From positions 317,501 through 381,500 of the forward strand of contig OY992836.1 of the NCBI GenBank assembly GCA_963921425.1: a stretch of DNA of 64,000 nt, given 5' to 3'. The translations under genes and the position numbers were made by a program. This DNA comes from Dryas octopetala (Eukaryota > Streptophyta > Magnoliopsida > Rosales > Rosaceae). Every line of letters starts with the position of its first letter. Position 1 is the first letter of the stretch. The notes beneath the pieces are model-generated. The model saw only the letters and a list, made by a program, of their open reading frames with translations. It did no database searches and was not told the DNA's origin. This document shows positions 31,205-45,042 of the stretch, piece by piece.

Positions 31205-34200
31205 GTAAGTGCTCTCTTCTTCTGACAATAGTCACCTTACAAATCCATGTAAATTCCTTACTTAGGGTTTTCTTATTTATTTATTCTGTTGCTTCTGTTT
31301 CTGTATTTTTCTTTAACTTGATCTGTGTCTTTTAGGTTTCCATTTATTTTTACTAATTTCTGTTTATTTTCTTTTAGGTTTACGTTTCTTTGACTAATTT
31401 GGTTTACATTTCTTTAATCTTGGTAGTGGTTCATAGTTTTCATTATGGGTGCTCTGAGTTCGCGGTTCTTTGTGAAGTTACTTGAGAATTATAATGGAAT
31501 TGGTTTATTGTGTCATAGAAAAATTTGAGATTCGATACCGTAGAGTAAACCTGCTACTTTAGTGTGATCTGAATGTATTTTATTATTTTTTTTCAGTGGT
31601 GGTTAATTGAGTTGATTTTTTTTGGTAGTGTTGATTGTATTGCATGTAGTATACCTCTGACTATTGATAAGATAGTTTTAACTAGTTGGAACATACCCAT
31701 ATGATGTGTATTATGGTCCTGGCCAGATAATAATTAAAAAAACAAGAAGAATAGAGAATAGAATAGATCGTTGTATTCCTCTTTTTATATTTGGTCAATT
31801 GGATATATAGATAGGTGAAGGTGTGATATTTCAAAGGAAGGTTGTTTTCGAAATTATGAAGTTGAGAAGTGGGGCGTTTTTGTGAATGGGTGGATGCCCC
31901 AAAAAGCAGCAGATAGGAATGAGCGAATAATTATTTCTTTGGAAGCTTTTTGCTACCTGGATATCACCCTATAATGGGTGATTTTTAATTTTGTTCTGCA
32001 ATTTTGCTTGCTCTTTTTCTCATTCTCTTGTGCTTTTATTCTCTGTCTTTCCCGTAGGCTAGGTACCTTGATAGATAAGTCTAGTGTGTGCTTTAGATCT
32101 ATGTAACTCATTAAGAGTACTAATATCTAGTATAATTTTCTGCAGTACTTTCATGAGGTCACTGCATGGAGGGATTGGCAAGTTTGTTCAAAAGTAACTG
32201 ATTGCAATAGCATCCTTCCACAAGATCTACATTGGATATTAGTACATATTATTGGATGCATATAAAGTTTTAGATTGGAGGGTGCTTTGAAAGGTTTTGA
32301 GAATAGCAAAATATAATTACTTCATATACAAGAATTGCAAAGAGAATGCATCAGCCTTCAACTATGATGCCCTTGATTCTACATTTTGACAAGTGCTATG
32401 ATTAAGTAAAGGAAGGGCCTGAAGCATGAATTGTAAAAGGCTGCGATCTTCATGTGTTGAATCTGTGGATAGGAAAAGAATAGTTGTTAAACGAAAAATT
32501 CTCTACATATCTGGTTGATCAATATGTCAGGAGCACAGAAACATATTAAACATGTGGCTAGTCGGCTACTCTCTACATGTAGGATTTAAATGATTTGCAA
32601 AGTTGAGAGTTTTGTGTGTTGGAATTGAGATGCGGTTAGTCGGTAAAAATTCTTGACTTGTTTGGAGATAGACTTGAGATTATTCTCATCCCTTGGGGTC
32701 ACAATCAATTTGGCATGGGGTTTAGAATGCTGCTGATGATATTCACAAAAATAGGACTAGGTTTATTTTATTTTATTTTATTTTATACCTAGATATTTGA
32801 TATTGCAGCTTGGTCACTGGAGTTGATGAGAAATATTGGGATTGTTTGGATATAAATTGGGAGTTTGATGATATATGTGGAGGTTTTTGTTTCACTATGC
32901 ATCGTTGTCAATTGTGCATGAAATGCTGTCAAACACATTTGGTGTTTCTTACTTGAAATCAGGGTTGCTGGCGCTTCAAGTCTCAAAGATATTAAGGTCA
33001 ATGCTATGGCGATAATATCATTATAATAACAAGGAATATTCCTCCCTATACTTGAGCGTATATGTAGAATGTCTTCAATATTGGTGCCTTGTGGAATTAT
33101 GAGCCAGTTATTCATGGCCATTGGGTTTGTGAATTGTTATTATTAATAGCATTTTGTACAAAAAAAAAATGTATCTTATCGTACTTTGGATGTTAATGGG
33201 AATTGAATGAGGCTGCCTTTATTTTATTTAATTTTTCAATCACAAGTCTTTTATATTGTTAAATGCCTTTTTTAAGACAATTCAATTGACTTCTTAAAAA
33301 AAGACATTTTAATTGATTGGTTTGTCAATATTGTGTTGGGTGGTGTACTTATCTTGTGTGAAGGAATTTATATATTCTTGCTGGTATCTTAGATTTGACC
33401 CATTGGCGAGCACAATCTAATTCTAAAATCTATGGATGTACTGCAATTAGATCCTATGGCATCTTGTGTTACTTTCAGGATACTATGTCATTGTAATTGG
33501 AGCTCTTTCACTTGTATTCATTTATGATAGATCCTGGAGAAAGCCTAAATGCACTTGAAGGAATTATAATAAAGGGTCACTCATGTGGAAGTTTTTGTAA
33601 GGTCATGAGCGGTTGTATAAAGCTTTGTGAAATTTGAAAAATTCCAGATGTGGATGGAACATACTGCTTGCAAAACTGGCAATGTATTGAATGGTTTTTG
33701 GCATAATGTTTGCTTGACTTCTCTCTTGGAATTTGCTGCTTGCAGTTGGTATAACCTTCCCAATAACACATAAAAAGTCCTAATCCTTTAGGAAAAACTC
33801 TAGCTTGATTCATCTTCCCCTTCCCCAATTACATTCAGCCTATGCAATACCTTATATAGATTCAACTAATGGTTAGCTACCAACCAATGTATGCTTCTAT
33901 TTTATGAGATAGGATTTCAAGAAAGAGTCTTATCGAATCCCCCCAAATAATTTCTAAGCGATGCATCTTTATGTCTTGCCAAGTTTTGAGAAATTGTGAA
34001 AGCATCTTTTTAAGAAGGAATTCACATGAAGCCAAAAAATGTGTCCCTTTCATCTCAAATAATAATTAAGCTCGGGCTACTTGGGTGGTGCCCCCTTGGC
34101 GCCTTTAAATCTAATTATTTTCTTAAAAAGAAAGAAGTTTATGAAATCAACTCAACATAAACAAGTATTGTGTAACTCTGCTGTCTAGCAATTGGAATCC

Positions 34201-35638
34201 TCTCCACATTTCTTCTTCACCATAAACCTCTTCAAAGCATTGACACTCTATTGTATAGTATCACAACCACTTTTCTTTCAAGTATGTGGCTTCCTAATAC
34301 CCAAACCATAGTTTTGATGAGGGGAGTGTATATAATCTATAGATCAAGTCCACTAGATTGTAGTTTACTTTATCTTCTAATCTAGCTCAAACAAAATTTG
34401 TTATTTGTTTTTAACCACATAACTCGAAATGATAGATGAGAAAGCTAGACAAGACACTCCTCGTTTGGAAATTTTTTATTTTGTGTTACAAAGTATTTCC
34501 TTGTATTTGTTAATGATGCAAATCTAAATACATACAAACATGGTGGAAGAACTACATGTATAACTATAAAGTTTCCATATCCATATTGGGATTGTATCGG
34601 GAATGTAAGTATCTTCATTCATCAATGATTTCCTTAGTATTTAATTGCTTGATTTTCTTTTGTGGTTGGCCTATTGCAGTATTGATTTTGAAATCCATCA
34701 AAACATGTCTTTCTTTCTTATTTTATTAATTCTTTGTACTTTTTCTTCCAACTATCATTGCAATGCATATATATGATCATGCATATATTCATTACGGTAA
34801 AGTGGTGATTGTCATATGGCTTGGCTGTTGAGAAAACCAAAGAACCGGATATTAGTTAAAGTGCGGATGTCCACAATGGAGAAGTGCTCAATATATATAA
34901 TTCAACTATCTGGGGTTTGTCATGTATTTATCTATGTATTTTGCCCATGTATGTATCTATGTATTTAATAAGTCACAAATCATATTGTGTACAATTTCTT
35001 GCCTTTTCCTTGTTATAGATTTATAGTAGCTTTATCATTTACATGAGGTAATTATACTGTGATTGCTCATTGAAGAATGTATTGATGAATTGGTTTGAAA
35101 TATTTGGTGCTTCCGATGTGGTTATGATGATCAGTATATATATGACATCATCATCCTTGTCTTTGTCCCATTCATATGAGTCACCCACATGAATTCTTAT
35201 GTTCCATTCTTTTCTATTAATATGCCAAATCTTCTACATACACATTTGTATATGTTTGTGATCTCTTCTACTCTATGAGAATTTTTTGACTTCTGGCATC
35301 ATTATTCCCTTTGGATTTCTAATCTAATTGAAGTGTTTTTTTTTTTTTTTTTCCGTTGTTAATTAAAATAAACTGAAGGAAACTGATCATCTATCTTGTT
35401 AGTCATGCTCATAGTTAGGGTGTGAAATGTGATGGAGTTTTTCTTTTGTTTTTTAAAAATTTAAATTTGCCATCGTCACATTTTTCATTTTTGGTCGGGT
35501 TACATTTATTTTTTTATTGTGTTCGGTGACATATACATTCTATCAGACTTAAAAAAGACTACAGCAGAGCAAAGAGTGACCATCATATGTTGTTGTGAAC
35601 TTCTGATTGATTTAGTTTTTGATTTTCAATGCTTCCAG
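31205..35638 (+). other. Long leader intron of the CCCH gene
   Basis: Starts gtaagt and ends with a T-rich tract and gcttccag (35638). T-rich non-coding sequence throughout; the short open frames in it show no family features. No transposon with recognisable ends was found inside. Confidence 0.5.
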
Positions 35639-35690
35639 ATTATATCAAGTAAGAATTAGTGAAGGTGTTGCTGCTTTAAGCCTGAGAGAA

Positions 35691-38600
35691 ATGAGTAGAA
35701 GCAGCAGAAAACGCTCTTCTAAATGGGATTTGGCAGAAGAGCCTCAATTTGAAGATGCAAATGTGGATGATGGTTGGATGGGAAAATCAGGTAGGCCATT
35801 TCATCATAAAGAATCTGGACGTGAGTGGCTCTCTCCAGAGGTTGCTGGTAGTAATGGTTCAAAATGGTCAGGTTTAGAGACAAATGATATGCAGAGATCT
35901 AAGCATGATTTGGGAGTGCCATCCAGGGAACCTTTGCCTGGAAGCAGAGGTTCACATAAAAATGAGAGTATCAATAAGGGCTCCAACAGATATGTGGACA
36001 ACTCTTTGGTGTGGAATGAAGATGGAAGTTGCAGCACTAGGATGTCTCCTGGTCTTGATGAGTGGAGACAACATCGTAGTCGGTCCCCAAAAAGTGGTTG
36101 GAGGTCACTGAGGTTAGAATTTTCACTCATTGTCAATTCAACTCACATTTCCAAATTTGAGTATGCAACCTAGACAGCATTTATAAATGTACATAATTTA
36201 TCTGCAATTGTACTTTTCCACTTTGGGAGCATGCAATTATGTGCCCTGCACATGAATTATTTAATGTTTTTCCCATTTTATACAGTTATACATAAATATT
36301 GTTTGAATAACTCTTGAGTGGAACAAATTCATGATTTAAGAGATTTGCTGCTAGAGATTCCCCTCAATTGTGTATTGACTTGAATATTTTGTTTTTGGAT
36401 ATGTCTTATTCCTCTTATTATGAGGCAGAATGCTATTGGTCAACTTATTTGTTTCTCCCTCTATGGATGTTATGTGCAGGGGTAGGAGTAGAAGTAGAAG
36501 CTGGAGCAGGAGCAGGAGCAGGAGTAGAAGCCAGAGCTGGAGCAGGAGCCCTGATCGTGGCTATAGGCGGGAATCACTTTTTCTTGACAGAAATAGAAGC
36601 AGATCAGGAGTTTCAGCTCACTTGTGCAAAGATTTTGCTTCTGGGAGATGCAGGAGAGGTAGTGATTGTCATTTTCTTCATGAGGGTAATTCCAATTATG
36701 ATGATAGCTGGGAGAGTAGACACAGGAAAGGTGGTGCTTCAAGATATTCTACCCCCCCTGATACTGGGGACTACCCATTGAAGAGTGGAAGATCTTCTAT
36801 GTATTGTAATGATTTTGCAAAAGGTAAGTGTCGGAGAGGGGCATCTTGCAAGTTCGATCATCATCGTGCTTCTGATGGGTTCAGTAAGGGCTCTGCAAAT
36901 GAGATTATTAGAGAAAGGGAAAATGACAGAAGGAAAGGAGATGCTTCTGCGGACCGAGGTGCTGAACGTGAACCGCGCAGGAGTAGTGATATTCCTTGCA
37001 AATTTTTTGCTGCTGGAAATTGCCGTAACAAGAAGTATTGTCGGTTTTCTCATCATATTCAGGCACGTGTAAGTCCTGAAAGAAAGTCACGGGATGGTAG
37101 GTGGGGTCTGGGCCACGATTTAAATGACACAGACCGGGAATGGGATGGTCCAAAATGGAGTGATACTGTGACATTGTCAGATGCTGCAAAGTTGAGTGCA
37201 GATAATAATGGAAATATTTGTGTTCCAGAGCTAAGGTCTGGTGCTTGGTCTATGAATGATAATAGATGGGGGCATGGTCTGAACAATGAGAACCAAATTT
37301 GTGGTGACCCAAGTGTTAGTCATGAAGCAATCAAGAGGAAGGAGAAGGAAGCACATCTGTTGAAGGAAGATAATGTGGGTGCTCGCATGGGTCTTCCTAA
37401 ATCAAGAGATACTGACAAATGGCTTGGTGACATGTCTCCTGATTGGAATTATACAGTGCAATCTTCCAACCATGTTGGGAAAGAAGATCATAATCACATT
37501 ACTCGGGGATCAGAATCTACAAGACTTAATGATACTTCTCTAAACACTTGCAAACAAGATATAATTCAAGAGGCTTCAGGTCAGCTGCATGGTGGTGCTT
37601 CATTTATGCATCCATTGATAGCTGAAAGATCTAATTTTATGCAGAACAAGGATCTGAGGGAAGATGGTGCTATTGCATTGCCACATGACGATAAAATTGC
37701 ATTTGAAAAAACTGTTAGTTCTCGAACTGACCTAAATGTTTCTGCAAATATCATGCCATGCCAAAGCTTTGACCGTAATGGGCAGACTCCAAGCACTTAT
37801 CCTTTTTCAAGCTTAAGCACAATTGGGCAAAGTCAAACGCTGATCCCAACTCACCCTCAAGGAGGAGGAATTGTAAAAATTCCACAAGATACTTTGTCTC
37901 CAGAGAGGAAATCTGTCATCAAATTAGATATAGGGGATTCAAAAACATCACTACTTACTGGAATTCCTCCAGTTCCCAATGTCGTAGGTGGTAAAGAGCT
38001 CACACAACTTACCAATCTTTCAGCCTCTCTGGCTCAGTTATTCGGAAACAGACAGCAGCTTCCACAGCTTTATGCTGCTTTAAATTCTCAAAATGCAATG
38101 AATACTCCTCCCTTTTCAAAATCTGAAGGATCTTTTGAACAGCTTTCAGCAGCAGCTATTCAGTCAGATCCAGCCATGTTATCTCAGAAGCCATATGATC
38201 CTATATGTGATAGCATAGAACTTAAGAAGCCGGAACTCAGTAACAATCCGATGTGCCTTTTGCCAAATAGCACTGGGAAGACAAGTGTTGATGGAAAAGT
38301 AGAAAAGCCATCAAAAAGTGTATCTCCATCTTTTCCTAGTGGACCAAACGGTGATGATTATGATCAGACTCATAATTCAGCAGAGGAACCTAAAAATAAG
38401 AGCCACCAGCTAAGTCAGCTGGAGCCTGGTGCAAAATCTGAGGTTGTCAAGGGAAATAATGTACTCGGGGCAGATGAAGGCAAGAAAGCACAAGAAGAGA
38501 ACAAGTCCCCAGAGAATGTTCTTTTGGAGGGTCTAGATAAGGATGGGGCTGATGAAGGCAAGAAGCTCAAGGATGTGAAGGGGATTCGTGCATTTAAATT

Positions 38601-41600
38601 TGCACTTGTGGAGTTTGTTAAGGAGCTTTTAAAACCCACATGGAAAGAAGGTCAAATCAACAAAGATGCTTACAAAACTATTGTGAAGAAAGTGGTTGAC
38701 AAAGTGACCCGTACCATGCAGGGGGCTAATATTCCACAGACACAAGAGAAGATTGACCATTATCTTTCATTTTCAAAGCCGAAGCTTACAAAACTTGTAC
38801 AGGTGAGTGCTGATCTGCTCCTAGATTTTTTTTTTTTTTTTTTTTTAAACTTTTACAATGGAGTATGTATTTGGCATCAACTGTAGAAATTATTAATTTA
38901 TTTTCCTTCTCCTTTTTAATGATTATTCTCCTTTTTCTTCAATATTTCATGTGCACTTAATTATTTTTGTCTCTAAATGAGAGATGGTTTTGCTATCTTT
39001 TATGCTGATAATAATATAATGAAGTAGTGGAGCTGTCATTCTTATCATTACCATATCATCATCTATTATTATTGACTTTTATCATCTTTATTACTTTGTC
39101 TATATGGGTTTGCCTGGGGGATTTATCGGCATCTAATATACATATATATATGTTCTTTTGTCAAAACTTTGTCTTGTATATATAGTTCTATATTTCAAAT
39201 AATTTTAAAAAATGACAACAATAAAAGTTTCAAAGAATAAGAATAGGAACTATTCTATTATATAAAGTGCACACCCCACTTTGGAGTCACCCTTTCTTCA
39301 ATGATTTTTTTTTTCTCTAACTCTTCCCTCCCTTTACCGCATTACTAAAGAAGGGTGATGACCATCCAAAATTTCTAAACAATTCTAAAGTTGGAGTTGC
39401 TTTATAACTCATTGTTAATGTGTCCGAAGATATATGGTCTTATTTGATTTCAAATATTCATTGTTGATAATTTAATGAAGAAAAAGAGGAGAAAATGGAG
39501 CTATCACACAGGTGCTACTGTCAATAATAATAATGATATTAACAAGAAGAATAACAGTATAACCAACAATAAGAATACCGAGAAGAAGACTATAAAAAAG
39601 AGCATAAGAATATGAATACAAAAAAGAAAAACAATTTCTGGAGCCTGGTTGATGGAGATTAGTGCTTATCATTTTTTGATGAGAAACAAATAAAGGATAA
39701 CATAGTACAATACAGTGGACAAGATGCCCACCTTCCTAAAAGTTATTAGATAACAAGCTTTTGGAGATTATAAAACCAAGACAAACATAGGACAACAGTG
39801 TAGTAAAACAGCCCTAGTAAAACAACCAATCTCTAGACCCTAATAAAACAGCAATAATCAAACCCTAACACAGCTCCCTATTAGACATAATTGCATAAAA
39901 TGAGTAGTCCCTGAATGCTGAAGTGACTGATGCCCATAATGAAGCCCTAAACCAAACTCTCTCCCACAAATTATCCACCACTTTTCCCCTAACATCATTG
40001 TTTAAGAGGAGCTGCAAGGTCTAGTGAAAAGAAGCTAATCTGCAAGGTTGGGAAGGGTATAAATTCGACGAAATTGCAGTTTATAAACTTTACCATAAGC
40101 TAAAAGGGTGAGAGCGAAGTTGTAGGAACTGAATTTTAGAGAAGTTATGTGGAGATGGCTAATCCGCAAGATTGGGAAGGGTACAAATTCAAAGAAATTG
40201 CAGTTTATCATAAGCTAAAAGGGTGTCAACAGAAAAATTGGAAGCTAAAATATGAATAAAGGAGCTGAACATATTTGGGGAGGAAGGGTGAGTTGAAGGA
40301 AAATCTGTGGATTGCGAGATCACATGTGAGTTGAAGGTGCAGGAACTGAATTTTAGAGAAGTTATGCTGAGACAAAGAAAAAGTGTTGTTAGCAAAGGAG
40401 GGAAGGGACATTCTAATTCCATATTGTTTCATTGATTGGTGAACGGAAGGAAAAAGTGCAGTATGATTAATAGATTGGATGTGGTGAATGAAAAGGTGGT
40501 GGATGATGAGAACTTGATTGAGGCTGAATTAACAAATTTCTTCAAGAATCTTCATACAAGTAAAGGAGTCTCAACACACAGAATTCATGGTTTAGAGTGG
40601 AGCCTCATTGTTGAGGAAGTGCAAGTTCGCTAGAATGACCTTTTGGGGATGAGGTGGAGCCTCATAAAGTTGGGTTTGCTCTGAAGGTGTGTGAGGAATT
40701 CTTTAATAATGTAGTGGTTAATGGGGTGGCTAAGGAAACACAGATTTGTTTCATTTAAAAAAAGAAAAAGAAAAAAACTGGATTCATTGAAGATTCAGGC
40801 CAATGAGTTTGGTTTCAAGTCTTATATATTACATTTTAGCTAAGGTGCTAGCCTACAGGTTGAGATAGGTTATGGGGGAGACAATTTCATGTGCTCAAGG
40901 TGCTTTTGTGAAAGGGAGATGGATGGATGTTCTTGTGAATGAGGTGGTGAAGAATTGCAGAAAAAAGAAAGAAGGAATGGTTGTCTTTCAAAATTGATTT
41001 TGAGAAAGTTTCTGGCCATGTTGAATGCCGGAGTCTTTGGAGCGAGGTGGAGAATGTGGATTCTAGGTTTTTTGAGGTCTGTTTACTTCTCAGTGATGAT
41101 TAATGGGGAGACTGTTGGGGGGAGGGGGGGGGGGGGGGGGCGGGTTGGAGAATTTGCGGCATCTAGGGCTCTTAGACAAAGGGACCCTTATCACCCTTCC
41201 TGTTCACGTTGAGAGGTGGATGCATTGAGCAGTTTGGTGGAGAAGGCCATAGTGTACGAATTGATAAAGGTTTATTGGTGGTCTGAGAAGGAATTGAGGT
41301 GTCTCATTTGCAGTTTGTGGAAGATAAATTATTTTTCAGTATGGGGATGAGCAACAGTTCTTCAATCTCCTTCAAGTGGTGGATGTTGTTTGTGTTGTCT
41401 AAAAGTACAGATGCAGGAATTAATTCTCTGGTGAGTAAACCTTTAAAATATTTTCTCACAGCTGGGCAGAAATTCCTGAGCTGCTGATTATTGGGCACCA
41501 GTTGTTCAAAATGTGTAAAGAGGTTGAATGGTTGAAAGAAGGCTTTTTATCCACAGAAGGGAGGCTTACTCTAGTGCAATCAGCTCTGGACAGCTCACCT

Positions 41601-44600
41601 ACTCACTTTCTGTCTCATTTTAAAATCCGAGAGTTTTTTTTCTCCCAGAAGAAATAGAATTTTTTTGCTAAGCACAAAGAGATTACATAGCAGGGGACAA
41701 GAGATCCACTTCAAAGGATACAACAAAGCAGATTGAATGAGACACAATAAGAAAACCTGCGTGTTACAGGCCTGACACGCCAGAACAATGAGCTTAAGAC
41801 CAAGGAAAATTAACACACCGCACCGCAGCCTTTCAATTAGTCAAAATATCCCAACAAGAAAGGTCCCTAAACTGTGAAGAAACCCAATGCCAGCAAACCA
41901 AAATACTATTCTGTCACATTATTAATCCTGCCCATCACATTAACTGCCAAAGTGAAAAGGAAAGCTGACAAAGGATCACCTTGTTGCAATCCTCTTGAAG
42001 CACCAAACTTTCCTCTCGGTCTCCCATTAATCATAAATTGAGAAGTTGGCTGACTGCAAACACCCTCCAATCCAGCTTTCTCCATCTTTGGTCAAACCTT
42101 TTTTTTTTCAAGAACATTGTACTGAGAATTCCATCTAAGTGATCATACACTTTCTTGAAGTCTATCTTGAATGCTAGACCCACTTTTTTCTTCTTCCGTA
42201 CCTCTTCCGCCGCTTCATTGGCCACCAATGCTGCATCTATTGTCCCATAACTTGACCAAATCTGCCTTCGTTGGTATCAAGCAGACATATGTCCTATTTG
42301 TTGCTGCACTGGTGACTCCATTTCTGTGGAGCTCTCCCAAAACATTTTAACACATTAGATTTCATAATGTTTCCTATGCCTTTGGAAAACAGCCACAGTA
42401 GAGCCATCGGGACCCGGTGATTGGTCCTTACTACAACAAAAAACTGCAGCCTTAATTTCTTCCTCAAAAGGTCTTTTCAGGCCAAACCACTTCTTGTTTC
42501 ATTATTGGACTCCACTTGAGCCTTCAACTCTCTATCTCGGCTCCCCACTACTACAGTTAAGCTGTTCATAAAATTATATCAGTTCTCGTTCAATTAAAGC
42601 TTCATTGTGTACAACTAGTCCCCCTCCCACCTAAAATTTTTCTATCTTGTTTCTCTTTCTTCTCCTTTTAGCCACCTTATGAAAGAATTTGGTGTTACTA
42701 TCCCCCTCCTTTGCCCGCTCAATCTTAGCTCTTTGCCGACAAATGCCTCTTCCCTCAATTGTAGTTCATTGAACCTGGTTCTTAAGCATTCTCTTTCCCT
42801 TTTCAAGTCAACACTTAACCCATCCCTCTCTTACAAAACATCCAGCATCGCCACATTCTTCTTCTTCTCCTTGTCCACTTCTCCAAACACCTCCTTACTC
42901 CAAGACCTTAATTTTTAATTAAATCCTCTTAGTTTTTTCATGAACTTAAACCCTTTTCATCCTTGACAACAACGTGCTTCCCACCATTACTTGAAATTTT
43001 CTTTGAACGATGGATGCTTCAGTGATGCAGGAGCATCTACCTTAGGGGCCCGTTTGGTTTGCGGAGGAAATCAATTCCTATGCCTTTTCCAGGGGGAAGG
43101 GAATGTAAGATTTCTATTCCCCCGTTTGGTAATGTTGGGAAAGTAAACCAATAATTCCATTTTTATTTTCATTCCCTTGTTTGGTTTGTGCAGGAATAGG
43201 AAATAAAATTGGTCTAGTTTTCCAATTATACCCTTATTTATTAAACAAAAGCAATATTTTTTTAATTAATCTAATAAAATATCAGGGTTAGTTTAGTCCA
43301 CAAAATAAGCAATAAATGCTTTTCCAAGAGGGGGAAAAACAAAACCCAAGCTCCAGCAAGGGTTTCATTTTCCCCCCAATAAGGGAAATCATTTCCCTTA
43401 GGCCAGGAAATGATTTCCCTTGCCTAAGGGAAATGATTTCCCTTCCATGTACTTACCAAACATGGGAATGAAATTGATTTCTCATTCCCAGGCCTCCAAA
43501 ATTTGAACCAACTGGGCCCTAGAAGTACACTCATCTCTTTAAACCCCACTCCCGCTTCGTCAAACTTGTAAATGTCTTTATGGATTGCAGACTACCTGGA
43601 GTTGATGAGTCTTGGTATTCTTGTAGATTTGAGCTTTTGGTAGGCCTGCATGCCTTTGCTTTGTTGTTTGGCCCTTGTGTGCTTTGCTTTGTTGTTTTCT
43701 CTTTATTCTGTATTTTTCCTTTGTTCTTTCAGTGAACTTGATGTTGCAAAAAAAGAGTTATTTGTTGCCCATCTTTATAAACTGCTCATTATTTTCTATC
43801 AGAGAGCATATCTCTAGTATCTTTAAAAAAGTTATGTACTGGTTGGTATAATCAAGATCTCCAAGATTCGATTCCATCTTACTTTTCCATGGTCAAATTA
43901 AGTAGGAAAATGTCCTCAGTTGTCTTCTGATTCTTATAGACTGAAATGGGGTCAGAATCAGATATTCTTAACTACCACCTTCCTCTCTTCTCTTTTCTTT
44001 TATTGGTTACTAAAAATTATATTAAATTCACACCATTTTGGTGCTTTCATAATGTTGTGCCTTTTTCTTCTAAAGTATTTCATGTAGTTCTAACACATGC
44101 GCCTGCTTTAATTTTATGAATGGCAAGTTTGTCATAAATATTTCCATGTTGGTGCAAATTTTGGAGTAGTGCATGATGATTCATCTCTCTGATTGTTCTC
44201 GCTTGATTTTATTCCCTGTACTTAACCCTAAAATCTCTTTTATCCTTCTAGAGTAGTGGGTTTTTTGAACAAAAGTATGATTTAGGATCTGTAGATTTTG
44301 TCTATAAATGGAGTCGGAAAGGAAAGAGAGAAATTTTATGTGAAATTTTAGTAGCATATAGATGGTTAGCCTTAAATTTTACTTTGTGCAATTGAGGTTC
44401 TCTATTTCCTTTTTATTTAAAAGAGTTGTTCAAAAGAGAAAATGGGTGGTTCTGGGTTCTACCAAAGGCAAACTATTGTGGGCTAGTTGTTCTATTATTA
44501 ATGAACATTCGGATTTTTATATTTTAAGTTATTATTATTCCACATGAAAGGGTGTTTAAGAATTTCAAACTCATAAGATGAGGTATTCAGAAAAACTCAG

Positions 44601-45042
44601 AAATTTGCTTATGCAATAGTGTACATTTTGGTATAAAATTTTTTTTTCTTCTTTATGGTTCTGTTCCAATAAGTTTACGCAATTACATTTTTCATGGTCC
44701 ATACACAATTAATAGAACCTGTAGTCTGTAATCCTTCCAAAAGCCTCAAATATCTGTAATTTCTAATCAACACAAAGTTTGAAATGTTGTTTTAGTTTAG
44801 TTTATGATAATTAGAAGTTTTGCCTTTTGTTACTCGCTTCGTGATATCTTGTTAATCATCACCTTGTGTATACGGTGTTACTATAGTTGGCAATTTCTGT
44901 AGCTATGTTTCCAATGGGAGATTCATAATTTTCAGCTTTATCCATGTCAAGCAGGTAGTTATCTCCTTTTATGATTTTGCTTACTGTTTTTGTATTTGCA
45001 TATTTGTTTCAGGCATATGTGGAAAAGATGCATAAGGATTAA
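35691..45042 (+). CDS. Three-finger CCCH zinc-finger protein, C3H38-like (924 aa, three coding exons)
   Basis: ATG at 35691 (MSRSSRKRSSKWD). Exons are 35691-36112, 36480-38802 and 45013-45042; the joins ctgag|gttaga...gtgcag|GGG and cag|gtgagt...tttcag|GCA keep the frame, and the last exon encodes only AYVEKMHKD before TAA. An RS-repeat stretch opens exon 2. Three CX7CX5CX3H fingers lie at about residues 190-208, 250-268 and 314-332, all with complete ligands. Residues near 860-915 (FVKELLKPTWKEGQINKDAY...) form a conserved helical end that resembles an SRI-type domain. The layout matches plant CCCH protein 38 (and FES1 relatives), nuclear RNA-binding proteins, though longer than the Arabidopsis protein as I remember it. 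The upstream ATG-less frame back to 35619 is intron and UTR. This is the one clear resident host gene here. Confidence 0.88.
40036..40360. repeat. Duplicated segment in the intron
   Basis: ctaatctgcaaggttggg... to cataagctaaaaggg occurs at about 40036-40108 and again at about 40157-40221. aggaactgaattttagagaa occurs at about 40123 and 40339. Two partial tandem copies with indels lie just before the LINE remnant. Confidence 0.75.
40430..41500 (+). mobile_element. LINE (L1-type) reverse-transcriptase remnant, plus strand
   Basis: Scattered frames resemble plant non-LTR reverse transcriptase: NGRKKCSMINRLDV with VDDENLIEAELTNFFKNLH (40440-40560), IQANEFGFKSYIL-like sequence, QGAFVKGRW and VLVNEVV (about 40890-40950), KIDFEKV (about 40993) and LRQRDPYHPS (about 41175, from the usual LRQGDPLSP). 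Multiple stops and frameshifts. No ends or target duplication were found. Confidence 0.72.
41640..42920 (-). mobile_element. LINE reverse-transcriptase remnant, minus strand
   Basis: On the minus strand, VANEAAEEVRKKKKVGLAFK and IDFKKVYDHLD (42228-42100) are the plant L1 RT signature. Upstream, at about 42740-42650, sequence resembles RAKIERAKEGDSNTKFFHKV. It carries stops throughout. Its orientation is opposite to the adjacent plus-strand LINE piece, so the two are separate insertions or an inverted copy. Confidence 0.75.
43043..43521. mobile_element. MITE-like element with ggggcccgtttggtt ends
   Basis: The left end taggggcccgtttggttt and the right end gaaccaactgggcccta are imperfect inverted repeats, a form frequent in plant MITEs. 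The centre has an internal palindrome (gggaaatgatttccctt repeats near 43380-43445). I could not define a target duplication (tta on the left against tag on the right), so the superfamily, PIF/Harbinger or hAT, is open. Confidence 0.6.

Larger units (their letters stand above)
38803..45012 (+). other. 6.2-kb last intron of the CCCH gene, loaded with TE remnants
   Basis: Donor gtgagt after the conserved LTKLVQ residues; acceptor tatttgtttcag before AYVEKMHKD. It contains LINE remnants in both orientations, a duplicated segment, a poly-G run (about 41126-41141) and a MITE-like sequence. If this intron failed to splice, translation would add a short tail ending at a stop at 38884-38886. Confidence 0.8.

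Noticed and set aside
36470..36742. Minus-strand frame opposite the RS-rich exon
   Set aside because: Mirror of the Arg-Ser repeat coding sequence of the CCCH gene.
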